Shown here: piece after piece, positions 1-7,399 of the stretch
Layout: each line of letters starts with the position of its first letter
Numbering within the stretch: position 1 is the first letter of the stretch
Origin: JBBPYR01 sp038199755
GTDB taxonomy: Bacteria; Chloroflexota; Ktedonobacteria; Ktedonobacterales; Ktedonobacteraceae
DNA: 42,659 nucleotides
Assembly (NCBI GenBank): GCA_038199755.1
Contig: JBBPYR010000275.1
Location: forward strand, 1-42,659
Reading direction: 5' to 3'
The notes under the pieces: model-generated
What the model was told of the DNA's origin: nothing
What the model saw: only the letters and a program-made list of their open reading frames with translations
Databases searched by the model: none
Translations under genes and position numbers: made by a program

Positions 1-116
1 CCCCACAACCACACTGGGCCTATCCCCAGCTCTAACCGTACCACCCCCCAAACCCAACAAACTACCGTTACTTTAGTGGCTGTGGGGGTGGATCCCACTA
101 CCGTACCCCCGGGCTT

Positions 117-135
117 CCCCCCCCCCCCCCCCCCC
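117..135. repeat. 19-base C homopolymer in a C-rich window edge
   Basis: A run of 19 C residues sits inside about 135 bases of C-rich sequence. The recF reading frame runs through it as polyglycine and stays open to position 1, although RecF homology should end near 150. A run this long at a sequence edge is more likely an assembly or sequencing artefact than biology. Nothing else recognisable lies in 1-148. Confidence 0.6.
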
Positions 136-148
136 AACCCTGCACTCA

Positions 149-1307
149 CTATTTTCCCTTCTTGTACGTGGTGTACATGGGCTTTGCTCAGAATCTCATC
201 GGGAAAACCTTGAAGTTCGGTTGCGGTGAGCAGCACCTGCTCGTGTTGTAGGACGTGGTGCAGCAGATAGTCGCGGCGCATGGCATCGAGTTCGCTGAAT
301 ACATCGTCGAGCAGGAGCACGGGCTCGTCGCCTGTGCTGCTGTTCATGTACGCCAGTTCTGCGAGTTTGGAGGAGAGGGCGGCTGTGCGCTGTTGGCCAC
401 GTGAGCCATAGGTGAGCATATTGATATCGTTGACGACAAATTCCAGGTCGTCGCGGTGCGGTCCACGCAGACACACCCCTTGTAGTATCTCTTTTTTTTG
501 TACTTCATGCAGTTGCGCCATGTAGTGCTCTTGTGCCTCAAGAGGATTCCAACTCTCATCGACATGGAATGAGGGGCGATAGACGATTTGCAAGCGTTCG
601 CGTCCGCCGCTAATGATTTCCTGATAATTACCCGCTTGCTGGTTAAGCGCGGTAATCATGCGTTGGCGCTCAAAGATGATCTGGCTAGCTAGTAGTGTTA
701 ATTGCTCATCCAGATAGGCAAGCATACGCGGGTCTTCATGGTGGTCGCGGATGCGCTTGAGCAAGGCTGCGCGTTGCGTCACAATTTTACGATATTTGAC
801 GAGAGCCTGGCAGTAGCGCGGTTGCACCTGGCAGAGGGCGCGATCAAGGAAACGCCGCCGCTCTTCCGGTGAGCCATCGACGAGGTGCAGGTCTGTGGGG
901 GCGAACAATACGACCTTCATTTGCCCGATCAGGTCCATAGTCTTGTGGGGGACGCCGTTGATCTTGATGCGCTTGCGTGGCATGCTTGCGGGCAGTTCGA
1001 GGGCCGGGCCAGTGGCCTGCTCTGGTGGGGTCGGATCGAAGATGGTGAGATCGATATGCAGGGCATCTTCACGCCGTTTGACATCGCCTTCGATGCGTGC
1101 GATATGCTCCTCTGCTTGCCACGAGACCACTTCGCGATCACTGGAGGCATGAAAAGAATTGCCTGTTGCCAGTAGCCCTACCGCCTCAAGCAGGTTGGTC
1201 TTGCCCTGAGCGTTTTCGCCATAAAACAGATACAGGCCCGCACTCAGGGAGAGATCAAGGTGCTGATAGTTGCGAAAGTCACTCAAGATGAGGCGCGAAA
1301 GGTGCAT
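149..1307 (-). CDS. recF: DNA replication and repair protein RecF (3' end uncertain)
   Basis: RecF is an SMC-like ABC ATPase that binds gapped DNA and helps RecO/RecR load RecA. Translating the minus strand from the ATG at 1305-1307 gives MHLSRLILSDFRNYQHLDLS, a typical RecF start. The Walker A motif GENAQGKTN follows at about residue 31. Near the C-terminus is the Walker B/D-loop sequence PVLLLDDVFSELD (about 291-330), with SRGQQR upstream of it. The frame does not stop at the expected C-terminus near 150 but continues through the poly-C run. One fewer A in the four-A run at 152-155 would bring tandem stops TAG-TGA (151-146) into frame and give about 385 residues, a normal RecF length. I therefore place the end at 149 and suspect a one-base sequence error. 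The gene lies downstream of dnaN on the same strand, as in many bacteria. Confidence 0.85.
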
Positions 1308-1340
1308 GCGATACGTTTTCCTTGTGGGGGTCAGGGTACC

Positions 1341-1413
1341 CGTAAAGGGATGCCCCTACAATGACCCGATAACCTATACATACAACATGTCATTGTAGGG
1401 GCATCCCTTTACG
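1341..1413. terminator. Perfect 25-bp inverted repeat between dnaN and recF
   Basis: Arms 1341-1365 and 1389-1413 are exact reverse complements around a 23-base loop. It lies 18 bases after the dnaN stop and 33 bases before the recF start. The sequence has the GTAGGGGC...CCCTTTAC character that also appears in the hairpin at 41414-41447 and in the repeat within mutL. It may be a dispersed repeat family as well as a terminator or attenuator between the two genes. No T tract follows. Confidence 0.75.
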
Positions 1414-1431
1414 ACTGCCCGCCCTTCTGTG

Positions 1432-2571
1432 TTAGCGGTTGCTACTCATGGGCATGATAATGTAGTTATAGTCGGCGGCTCCGACTGGTTTAATGACGCC
1501 TGGACGTGCGGCGGATGACACTTCCAAGGCTACCTCTGGCGTGTCCACTACTGCTAGCACATCGGCGAGATACTTGACGTTAAAAATGATTTGCTGTTCG
1601 GGTCCGTCCACTGCAGCGTTGATGGTGCTGACGTTGTTGCCAATATCTTCGGCGGTCGCCTCGATGGTGAGGGTACCTGGCTCGATACTCTCACCTGTGC
1701 CACCATTAATTTTGATGCGCGTGATGTTCGAGCTATCGCGCGCGAAGGGGGCGACGGACTTCACGGCTGCCGCGAACTCTTTGGTTTCGACAACCACCCG
1801 CGTGGTGTGCTCTTTGGGGATGATCTGCTTATAGTTGGGAAAGGTTCCCTCGATCAAGCGCGAGAGCAGATCAATGTTCTCTGTGTGGAAGAGGACCTGG
1901 CTGCGATTGGGCGTGACAATCATCTCGACCAGTCCCTCCGAGGGTAGAATGCGGGCCAGCTCGCTGAGTGTCTTGGCTGGAACGATAATGTCGCTGCGTG
2001 AGGTGCTATCCCCCGGTAGGGAGGAGACACGGGCGGCGAGACGGAAGGAATCTGCGGCCACAAAGGTGATTTTCTCGTTGTTGACCTGCACCAGCACACC
2101 CGTGAATACGGGGCGTGAGTCCTCATCGGCGGCGGCGAAGGCGACCTGGGCGATCATTTCTTTCAGTAGCGAGGCGTCGATGACGACGGCTGGTTCGCTG
2201 CCCTCGGTGCTTGGGCTAAGCGGAAATTCGGATGGGTCCAGGCCTTTGATGTTTGCGCTGCTGCGCTTGCTCTTCACGCTGACGTTATGAGAGTCGTCGG
2301 GAACGGTGATGTCGACGGCATCCTGGGGCAAACTGTTAACAAAATCTGTGATCAGTTTGGCTGGAACGGTGGTGCTGCCCTCTTCATGAACGGTGGCGTC
2401 AATCCAACAATTAATACCGATTTCGAGATTGGTGGCATACAGTTTCAGGCGTCCATGATCGGTTGCCAGCAAAATATTGGCGAGAATGGGTAATGTACTA
2501 CGGCTTGAGACGGCGTGGCTCACACTAGAAAGGCCACGGCTCAGGTCTTGCTGCTTACAGGTAATTTTCAC
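1432..2571 (-). CDS. dnaN: DNA polymerase III beta subunit (sliding clamp)
   Basis: The beta clamp encircles DNA and tethers DNA polymerase III and repair enzymes. The 379-residue protein shows the three-domain clamp pattern from VKITCKQQDLSRGL through SRSTLPILANILL to the C-terminal motif YNYIIMPMSSNR, where the usual ending is MPMR or similar. A GTG start at 2571 is preferred over the GTG six codons upstream, because GGAGGA at 2583-2578 lies six bases before it and would be inside the longer version. A convincing promoter precedes the gene (see 2618-2646). recF follows downstream, but the gene upstream is a CoA-transferase instead of dnaA, so the usual dnaA-dnaN link is broken here. Confidence 0.95.
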   Translation of the reverse strand: MKITCKQQDLSRGLSSVSHAVSSRSTLPILANILLATDHGRLKLYATNLEIGINCWIDATVHEEGSTTVPAKLITDFVNSLPQDAVDITVPDDSHNVSVKSKRSSANIKGLDPSEFPLSPSTEGSEPAVVIDASLLKEMIAQVAFAAADEDSRPVFTGVLVQVNNEKITFVAADSFRLAARVSSLPGDSTSRSDIIVPAKTLSELARILPSEGLVEMIVTPNRSQVLFHTENIDLLSRLIEGTFPNYKQIIPKEHTTRVVVETKEFAAAVKSVAPFARDSSNITRIKINGGTGESIEPGTLTIEATAEDIGNNVSTINAAVDGPEQQIIFNVKYLADVLAVVDTPEVALEVSSAARPGVIKPVGAADYNYIIMPMSSNR

Positions 2572-2617
2572 TGAGGTTCCTCCAAACACAACCAGAAAGC
2601 AATAAAATGTCTTGGTT

Positions 2618-2646
2618 AGTATAGCCTATCCGAGGCAGGGTGTAAA
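2618..2646 (-). promoter_or_regulatory. Probable housekeeping promoter of dnaN
   Basis: On the minus strand TTTACA (2646-2641) and TATACT (2623-2618) are separated by exactly 17 bases. Transcription would start near 2611, leaving a leader of about 40 bases. This supports expression of dnaN-recF without an upstream dnaA. Confidence 0.55.
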
Positions 2647-2805
2647 CAAGAAAGTGGGTAAGGGCTATAACTTCTACTTCTAACTAACGCTGAGTATCTG
2701 CGCTTTTCTCTCTTTTTACTATTCTCTGGCACAACCCGAAAAGCGGATGTACCCTGCGCTGCTACTTAATTTCTGCGCGTGGCGTGGGGATGCAAATGCT
2801 CTTTC

Positions 2806-3933
2806 TCAGATTTTGTCGTTATCCTCCCCTAATAAGGGTGGGGCTTTATAGAGGCGTGTTGGTGTTTCGGAGAGATGCATGGGAGAACCGGAGAGCTTGA
2901 TCGTTCCGGCTGTCGGGTGCTCACATTCCCAGACGAGGCCACGCTCACGAATCTGTGGGTCCTGGAACACCTGGCTGACTTTGTTGATGGGGCCACAGGG
3001 GATACCCGTTTGGCGTAGTGTATCTAACCATTCTTGGCTGCTGTGCTTGAGGAATTGTACTTGCAACTGTGGTAGCAGCTCCTGGCGATTGCGTATGCGC
3101 TGTGGGTTGCTGCTGAAGCGCGGGTCGCTGGCTAACTCGTCGAGTTGCAAGAGATGACAGAGCATTTGATAGATGCGGTCATTGCCGCAGGCTACCACAA
3201 TGTAGCTATCACTCGTCTTGAAGGCCTGATAGGGCACAATGTTGGGATGCGCGTTTGAGTAGCGTGTCGCCTCTTCGCCTGAAATAAGATGATTGGAAGC
3301 GACATTGCCGAGCAAGGAGATGGTTGCCTCTAGCAGGGAAATATCAATGAATTGTCCCTTGCCCGTGCGGTCACGCACACGTAGGGCTGCTAGAATGGCC
3401 ATGCACGCGTACATGCCCGCCGCCTGGTCGCCGATAGGTGAGCCAACGCGCTGCGGTTCGCCGTTGGTCTCGCCTGTAACGGCCATGATGCCGGACTCGG
3501 CCTGGGCCACAAAGTCATAGCCAGCCCGGTTCATATATGGACCAGTACTGCCATAACCGCTAATCGAGCAGTAAATCAAGCCGGGATTAAGTGCATGCAA
3601 CTCTTCATAGCTCAACCCTTGCCGCGCCAGCGTGCCGGGGCGGAAGTTTTCAACCAGCACCGCCGCGCCCGCGATGAGTTCTAGTAAGTGCTGTTTGTCG
3701 TCGGGTATGTTGAAATCAAGGGTCACACTGTATTTGTTGCGATTCAGCCCCAGATAATAGGCCGCTTCTCCGGCGACATCGGGGGGGCCAAAGTGCCGTG
3801 TATCATCTCCCTTACCCGGTTGCTCTACCTTGATGACCTTTGCACCCAGATCACCTAGCATCATGGTGCAATAAGGGCCTGCGAAGACACGCGAAAGATC
3901 AATCACAAGAATATCTGAGAGTGCTGCATCCAT
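2806..3933 (-). CDS. CaiB/BaiF family CoA-transferase (class III)
   Basis: Class III CoA-transferases move CoA between acyl groups through an aspartyl-CoA anhydride, as in formyl-CoA:oxalate, carnitine or succinyl-CoA dependent enzymes. The 375-residue product opens with ILVIDLSRVFAGPYCTMMLG and GAKVIKVEQPGKGDDTR, both hallmarks of the family. The catalytic aspartate lies in VGSPIGDQAAG (about residues 160-170), followed by GKGQFIDISLLEA. Length is normal for the family. The ATG at 3933 has GTGAGGA about eight bases upstream, and a perfect TATAAT lies further up at 3979-3974. The substrate cannot be read from the sequence and the neighbouring genes give no pathway. Confidence 0.9.
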   Translation of the reverse strand: MDAALSDILVIDLSRVFAGPYCTMMLGDLGAKVIKVEQPGKGDDTRHFGPPDVAGEAAYYLGLNRNKYSVTLDFNIPDDKQHLLELIAGAAVLVENFRPGTLARQGLSYEELHALNPGLIYCSISGYGSTGPYMNRAGYDFVAQAESGIMAVTGETNGEPQRVGSPIGDQAAGMYACMAILAALRVRDRTGKGQFIDISLLEATISLLGNVASNHLISGEEATRYSNAHPNIVPYQAFKTSDSYIVVACGNDRIYQMLCHLLQLDELASDPRFSSNPQRIRNRQELLPQLQVQFLKHSSQEWLDTLRQTGIPCGPINKVSQVFQDPQIRERGLVWECEHPTAGTIKLSGSPMHLSETPTRLYKAPPLLGEDNDKI

Positions 3934-3973
3934 GAATAATCCTCACTGTTGAAAGAAAACGATGGTTTTCAGT

Positions 3974-3979
3974 ATTATA
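3974..3979 (-). promoter_or_regulatory. Candidate -10 box for the CoA-transferase gene
   Basis: A consensus TATAAT lies on the minus strand 41 bases upstream of the start codon, in GGGTATAATAC. No good -35 element is visible 16-18 bases upstream, so this is only a candidate. The 3934-4189 gap otherwise holds an 8-bp hairpin (4103-4123) on the way to the divergent secreted-protein gene. Confidence 0.35.
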
Positions 3980-4189
3980 CCCCCTTTTTAGGGCAAGGGC
4001 GGCGGGAGAAATATCAATGGAAATGGATATATTACAACCACTTCATAACCCGATCACAACTACTTATTGCTTTCCCTCATTCGTACTTTCAGTCATACTA
4101 ATAAATGGTTTCCTTAACCATTTTGTCTTTCGCCTCCACATATTTGTGCCGTTTGATGTGCCTATTTGTTTTGAAAGCGAGTATTTTCT

Positions 4190-5893
4190 ATGCGTTTCGC
4201 TACTCGTTCACCTCTCTCCATCAGGAGCATGTTTTTCTTACTTGCCCTTGTTGCTCTCGTCGTGGGCTTGCTCGTCAATAGCCTGCTATTTCATGGTAGT
4301 TCTGTCCATACTGCACATGCGTCTGGAAGTCCTGCTACGGTCTATACGAGTGTGACGAAGGGTGTGATTGCACCTGCGACAATCACCAAAATTTCTGATG
4401 CTAGCTCCACGCTCGATGCTGGCTCGGCCCTTGCTAAAGGTGGGCGTCACTTTCGTAATTCGGGTCAAATCTCCGCTGCGGCTGCCCGTGTGCCAGGGAT
4501 TACTGCCACTTCTATTGTCTCCACTACGTCCGGCCTGCTCCAGAATTTTAATGGTGTGAGCAGTCTTGATAGCGCGAAAACGAACTTTGGTGCTGAATTC
4601 GAGCCGCCCGACCAGGGCTTGTGTGCGGGCAATGGTTATGTGCTAGAGGCGGTAAACTCTGCTTTAACGGTGTACCGCAACAATGGCTCCGTAGTTGAGG
4701 GGCCTGTCAATGTGAATGCGCTCTATGCTGATGGTTTTAAGCAATTTACGAGTGATCCACGCTGCGTTTATGATAAAGCAACGCATACGTGGTTTGCGAT
4801 TATTCTCTTTATCAATAACGCCAACACACGTGCTCGTACTGATATCGCCGTCAACACATCGGGCGATCCCACGACGCCATGGATGGTGTATCGTCTGGAT
4901 GCGACCGACGATGGTACCAAGGGTACACCAAATCATGCTGGCTGTCCTTGCTTTGGCGACCAGCCGCACTTGGGCATTGATCAGGAGAACGTGTATATCA
5001 GCACAGACGAATATTCCATTCTTGGGCCACAATTTAATGGTTCGCAGATTTATGCGCTCTCAAAAGCGCAGTTGATCGCGTCTGCAAAGGTTCACTTTGT
5101 GCATTTTGATAATCTAACGATTGGCGGTACACAGGCAAATGTGGTGGAACCTGCCTTTGTAACAGATACTGCGAATGCCGAGTACTTTATGAATTCGCTC
5201 GATCCCAATCTCACCTTCGATAATCGTCTTGGTGTGTGGGCTTTGACGAATCGTCAGGCGGTAGCAAAAGGTGGTTTTCCCACCTTGTCTAGTGTGGTGA
5301 TTACGTCTGAGCCATATGGATTGCCACCGGGGGCGATACAACAGGGCGCGAGTAGCCTGATTGATAGTGGTGATGATCGCATGCAGCAGGTGCAGTATAT
5401 TCAAGGGACGCTCTGGGGCGCACTCGCCACTGCTGTGACTATCCCTAATGATCCCTCTGAACGAGCTGGAGTTGCCTGGTTTGCCGTGAATCCCCATTTG
5501 AATGGCAGCGGCACCGTGCTGGGTGGCGCAAAGATTGTCAACCAGAACTATGTGGCTGCCAGCGGAAATTATCTGCTCTATCCTGCGATACAGGCCAGCC
5601 CAAGTGGGGTAGTGGCGATGGTGATGTCCCTGACTGGACCAACCTACTTCCCTAGTGCGGTCTATACAGTGTTGCAGAATGGGCATAGCAACTTTGGGGC
5701 TGTGCATATTGCAGCAGCAGGCACTGGTCCCTATGATCCTAGCGCGACCCGTTGGGGCGATTACTCATGGATCACGCTCTCGCCGAATGGGAAAAGCTTC
5801 TGGATGGCGACAGAGTATGTGCCGCCCGTGTCCAGCCAGACGACGGATGGCTTGAGAAACTGGGGTACGCGTGTTTTACAGGTGAGCGCATAG
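4190..5893 (+). CDS. Secreted protein of unknown function, probable beta-propeller type
   Basis: The 567-residue protein has a basic N-terminus and a long hydrophobic stretch (about residues 15-35, MFFLLALVALVVGLLVNSLL), followed by HTAHASG. It is therefore very likely exported. The mature part contains PPDQGLCAGNGYVLEAVN, FTSDPRCVYDKATHTWFA, GDQPHLGIDQENVYISTDEY and near the C-terminus TRWGDYSWITLSPNGKSFW. Spaced repeats of aromatic and Asp/Gly motifs resemble sialidase- or WD40-like propellers, but I cannot assign a family. Four cysteines in the segment 135-240 may form disulfides. The gene stands alone, with a 22-bp hairpin six bases after the stop. The ribosome site before the ATG is weak (AAGCGAG). 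Enzymatic or adhesive roles are both possible. Confidence 0.8.
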   Translation: MRFATRSPLSIRSMFFLLALVALVVGLLVNSLLFHGSSVHTAHASGSPATVYTSVTKGVIAPATITKISDASSTLDAGSALAKGGRHFRNSGQISAAAARVPGITATSIVSTTSGLLQNFNGVSSLDSAKTNFGAEFEPPDQGLCAGNGYVLEAVNSALTVYRNNGSVVEGPVNVNALYADGFKQFTSDPRCVYDKATHTWFAIILFINNANTRARTDIAVNTSGDPTTPWMVYRLDATDDGTKGTPNHAGCPCFGDQPHLGIDQENVYISTDEYSILGPQFNGSQIYALSKAQLIASAKVHFVHFDNLTIGGTQANVVEPAFVTDTANAEYFMNSLDPNLTFDNRLGVWALTNRQAVAKGGFPTLSSVVITSEPYGLPPGAIQQGASSLIDSGDDRMQQVQYIQGTLWGALATAVTIPNDPSERAGVAWFAVNPHLNGSGTVLGGAKIVNQNYVAASGNYLLYPAIQASPSGVVAMVMSLTGPTYFPSAVYTVLQNGHSNFGAVHIAAAGTGPYDPSATRWGDYSWITLSPNGKSFWMATEYVPPVSSQTTDGLRNWGTRVLQVSA

Positions 5894-5899
5894 TAAACT

Positions 5900-5946
5900 A
5901 ATGGAAGAAGCGAGATCTGAAAGCTTCAGGTCTCGCTTCTTCCATT
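5900..5946. terminator. 22-bp inverted repeat, bidirectional terminator
   Basis: Arms 5900-5921 and 5925-5946 pair with a single T/G wobble around a three-base loop. The hairpin begins six bases after the stop of the secreted-protein gene and lies between that gene and the convergent CarH-like gene (which ends at 5968), so it can serve both. Confidence 0.75.
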
Positions 5947-5967
5947 TGCTTAGTACTAACGGGCGTG

Positions 5968-7056
5968 TTAGAAAAGCATATTTTTGAGCTGCTCGGCGGT
6001 AGCCAGTAAATCACCATCCAGGTAAATGCCGGGGATGTGCTCAATCAGGCTAGGGTAGTGCTTAAAAACTTGTCCCCCGAAGGCAAAAATGGGGCGGGGA
6101 GCGGGTATTTCTGCAATATGTTTGCCCAGATTGATGAGTTCAGGAAGATAGACGGGCATCGTAAGCGAAACGCAAACCAGGAGTGGTGAGAACTTTTCGA
6201 CCGTGCGGAGCAGGTCGGTGGTTTCGATACTTTGACCGAGATAGGCTACACGCAGTCCACGGCGGCGCAGAAACAGTGCCAGCATAAGAGTTGCTAGTTC
6301 GTGCGGCTCCCCTGGCGCGCTGGCAACAAGGATAAGCGGACGCATGTGCGAGTCAAGGCTGATGTGGAAAAGGTTGGTGAGTAGGGCGCGAAAGAAGTTG
6401 CTGGCAAAATGTTCTACCGTGATCGTGAGTTTTCCTTCAGCCCATTGCTGCCCTATCTCCCATAGGGTGGGCGTGATCAGTTCTGTACACACATTTTCGA
6501 CGGAATAGATCGCCAGCATCGAGGCCATAAGCGTCTGCGCTCTGGACTCGTCAAACTGGTTGAAGGCTTCAAGTAGATGTTCGCGTACCGTCTGCATGTT
6601 GTGCAATGCGGGATAGGCCTTTTGAGAATAATCGGTGTCTCTATTTGGCCAGTCGAATTGGCTAGGGGCTTGCATTTCGCCCTGCTCGCCTGCCTGGAAA
6701 GCCACGTGAAAGGTTTGTGGCGAACTTGCTTTTGGCGTTGTTTGCTCATCATGGGTCTGAGAACCTTCAGGTTGCTCTTCGCAAATCTGTTGAAATAAGC
6801 TAATCGCTTTGCTAATCGCCATGCCTTCGTCCGTGCGTGCTTTGAGCCAGCGGATAAGCATGATATCGCGTTGCGAGTAGAGGCGGTAGGTATTTTCGGC
6901 ACGTTCTGGCATGAGCAAATCATAACGACGTTCCCACGCCCGTAAGGTTGGCGCGGCCACGCCTGTTTGTTGCACGACCGCTTTGGTGTTGTAGGTGGGA
7001 GTATCGGAGTATTGTTCTAGAAATGGCGGCTCGAAGGAACCTTTGCGTGCAATCAT
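5968..7056 (-). CDS. MerR-type regulator with B12-binding domain, CarH/LitR-like photoreceptor
   Basis: This family represses genes, often for carotenoid synthesis, in the dark with adenosylcobalamin bound, and releases DNA in light. Residues 21-90 form a MerR-type winged helix (YNTKAVVQQTGVAAPTLRAW then ERRYDLLMP and NTYRLYSQRD). The C-terminal half has a helical cap with W205 and E215-H216, matching the W-x9-EH motif of CarH. The Rossmann-like cobalamin domain carries SAPGEPHELA, where H252 would be the lower cobalt ligand; alanine replaces the usual glycine after it. I start at 7056 because GGGGAG lies seven bases upstream; the ATG at 7071 would put this site inside the gene. The product is 362 residues. 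No carotenoid gene is in the window, so its target is unknown. The gene is divergent from pcrA. Confidence 0.85.
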   Translation of the reverse strand: MIARKGSFEPPFLEQYSDTPTYNTKAVVQQTGVAAPTLRAWERRYDLLMPERAENTYRLYSQRDIMLIRWLKARTDEGMAISKAISLFQQICEEQPEGSQTHDEQTTPKASSPQTFHVAFQAGEQGEMQAPSQFDWPNRDTDYSQKAYPALHNMQTVREHLLEAFNQFDESRAQTLMASMLAIYSVENVCTELITPTLWEIGQQWAEGKLTITVEHFASNFFRALLTNLFHISLDSHMRPLILVASAPGEPHELATLMLALFLRRRGLRVAYLGQSIETTDLLRTVEKFSPLLVCVSLTMPVYLPELINLGKHIAEIPAPRPIFAFGGQVFKHYPSLIEHIPGIYLDGDLLATAEQLKNMLF

Positions 7057-7399
7057 ACGATTTCTCCCCATGTCGTTTTATTCAGCAGGTGAAACATGTG
7101 TTAGTTAACAAGAAACATAGCAGGCTACACTTTAGCATAAAAGATGTGAGAAGTCCACTGCTTGTATATGATTTGTTACATCTTTGCAGTGCCTGCTTGT
7201 TGCATAAAGGATGCATGAGATGCGCGTGACGGGTAATGTTTGGGGGAAGTGGTCAATAATGATCGGATGGGGGATGAAATTCCCTCATCTCATTGACATG
7301 TGGTACAATGGCCTGGGTTGAAAATGTTTCTCCACGAGATATCTATGGTATGTCCCCGTGGTTATTGTCTTATTTCTTTTACTTTAATGGAGTGTGGTG
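7057..7399. promoter_or_regulatory. Divergent intergenic region between the CarH-like gene and pcrA
   Basis: This gap of 343 bases should hold both promoters and any CarH-type operator. An extended -10 candidate (TGG-TACAAT, 7301-7309) faces pcrA, about 90 bases before its start, without a clear -35. Direct GAAACAT repeats lie near 7091 and 7110 on the CarH side. No RNA gene or ORF is convincing here. Confidence 0.35.

Noticed and set aside
1..1307. recF as a real pseudogene
   Set aside because: All RecF motifs are intact in one frame; the lack of a stop is best explained by edge sequence error.
2572..2805. Replication origin next to dnaN
   Set aside because: No cluster of DnaA-type boxes, no dnaA and no strong AT-rich unwinding region was found; only a promoter is supported.
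4017..4355. 112-codon ORF before the secreted-protein gene
   Set aside because: It overlaps the secreted-protein gene in another frame, is rich in Phe/Leu codons from AT-rich noncoding DNA and has no clear ribosome site.
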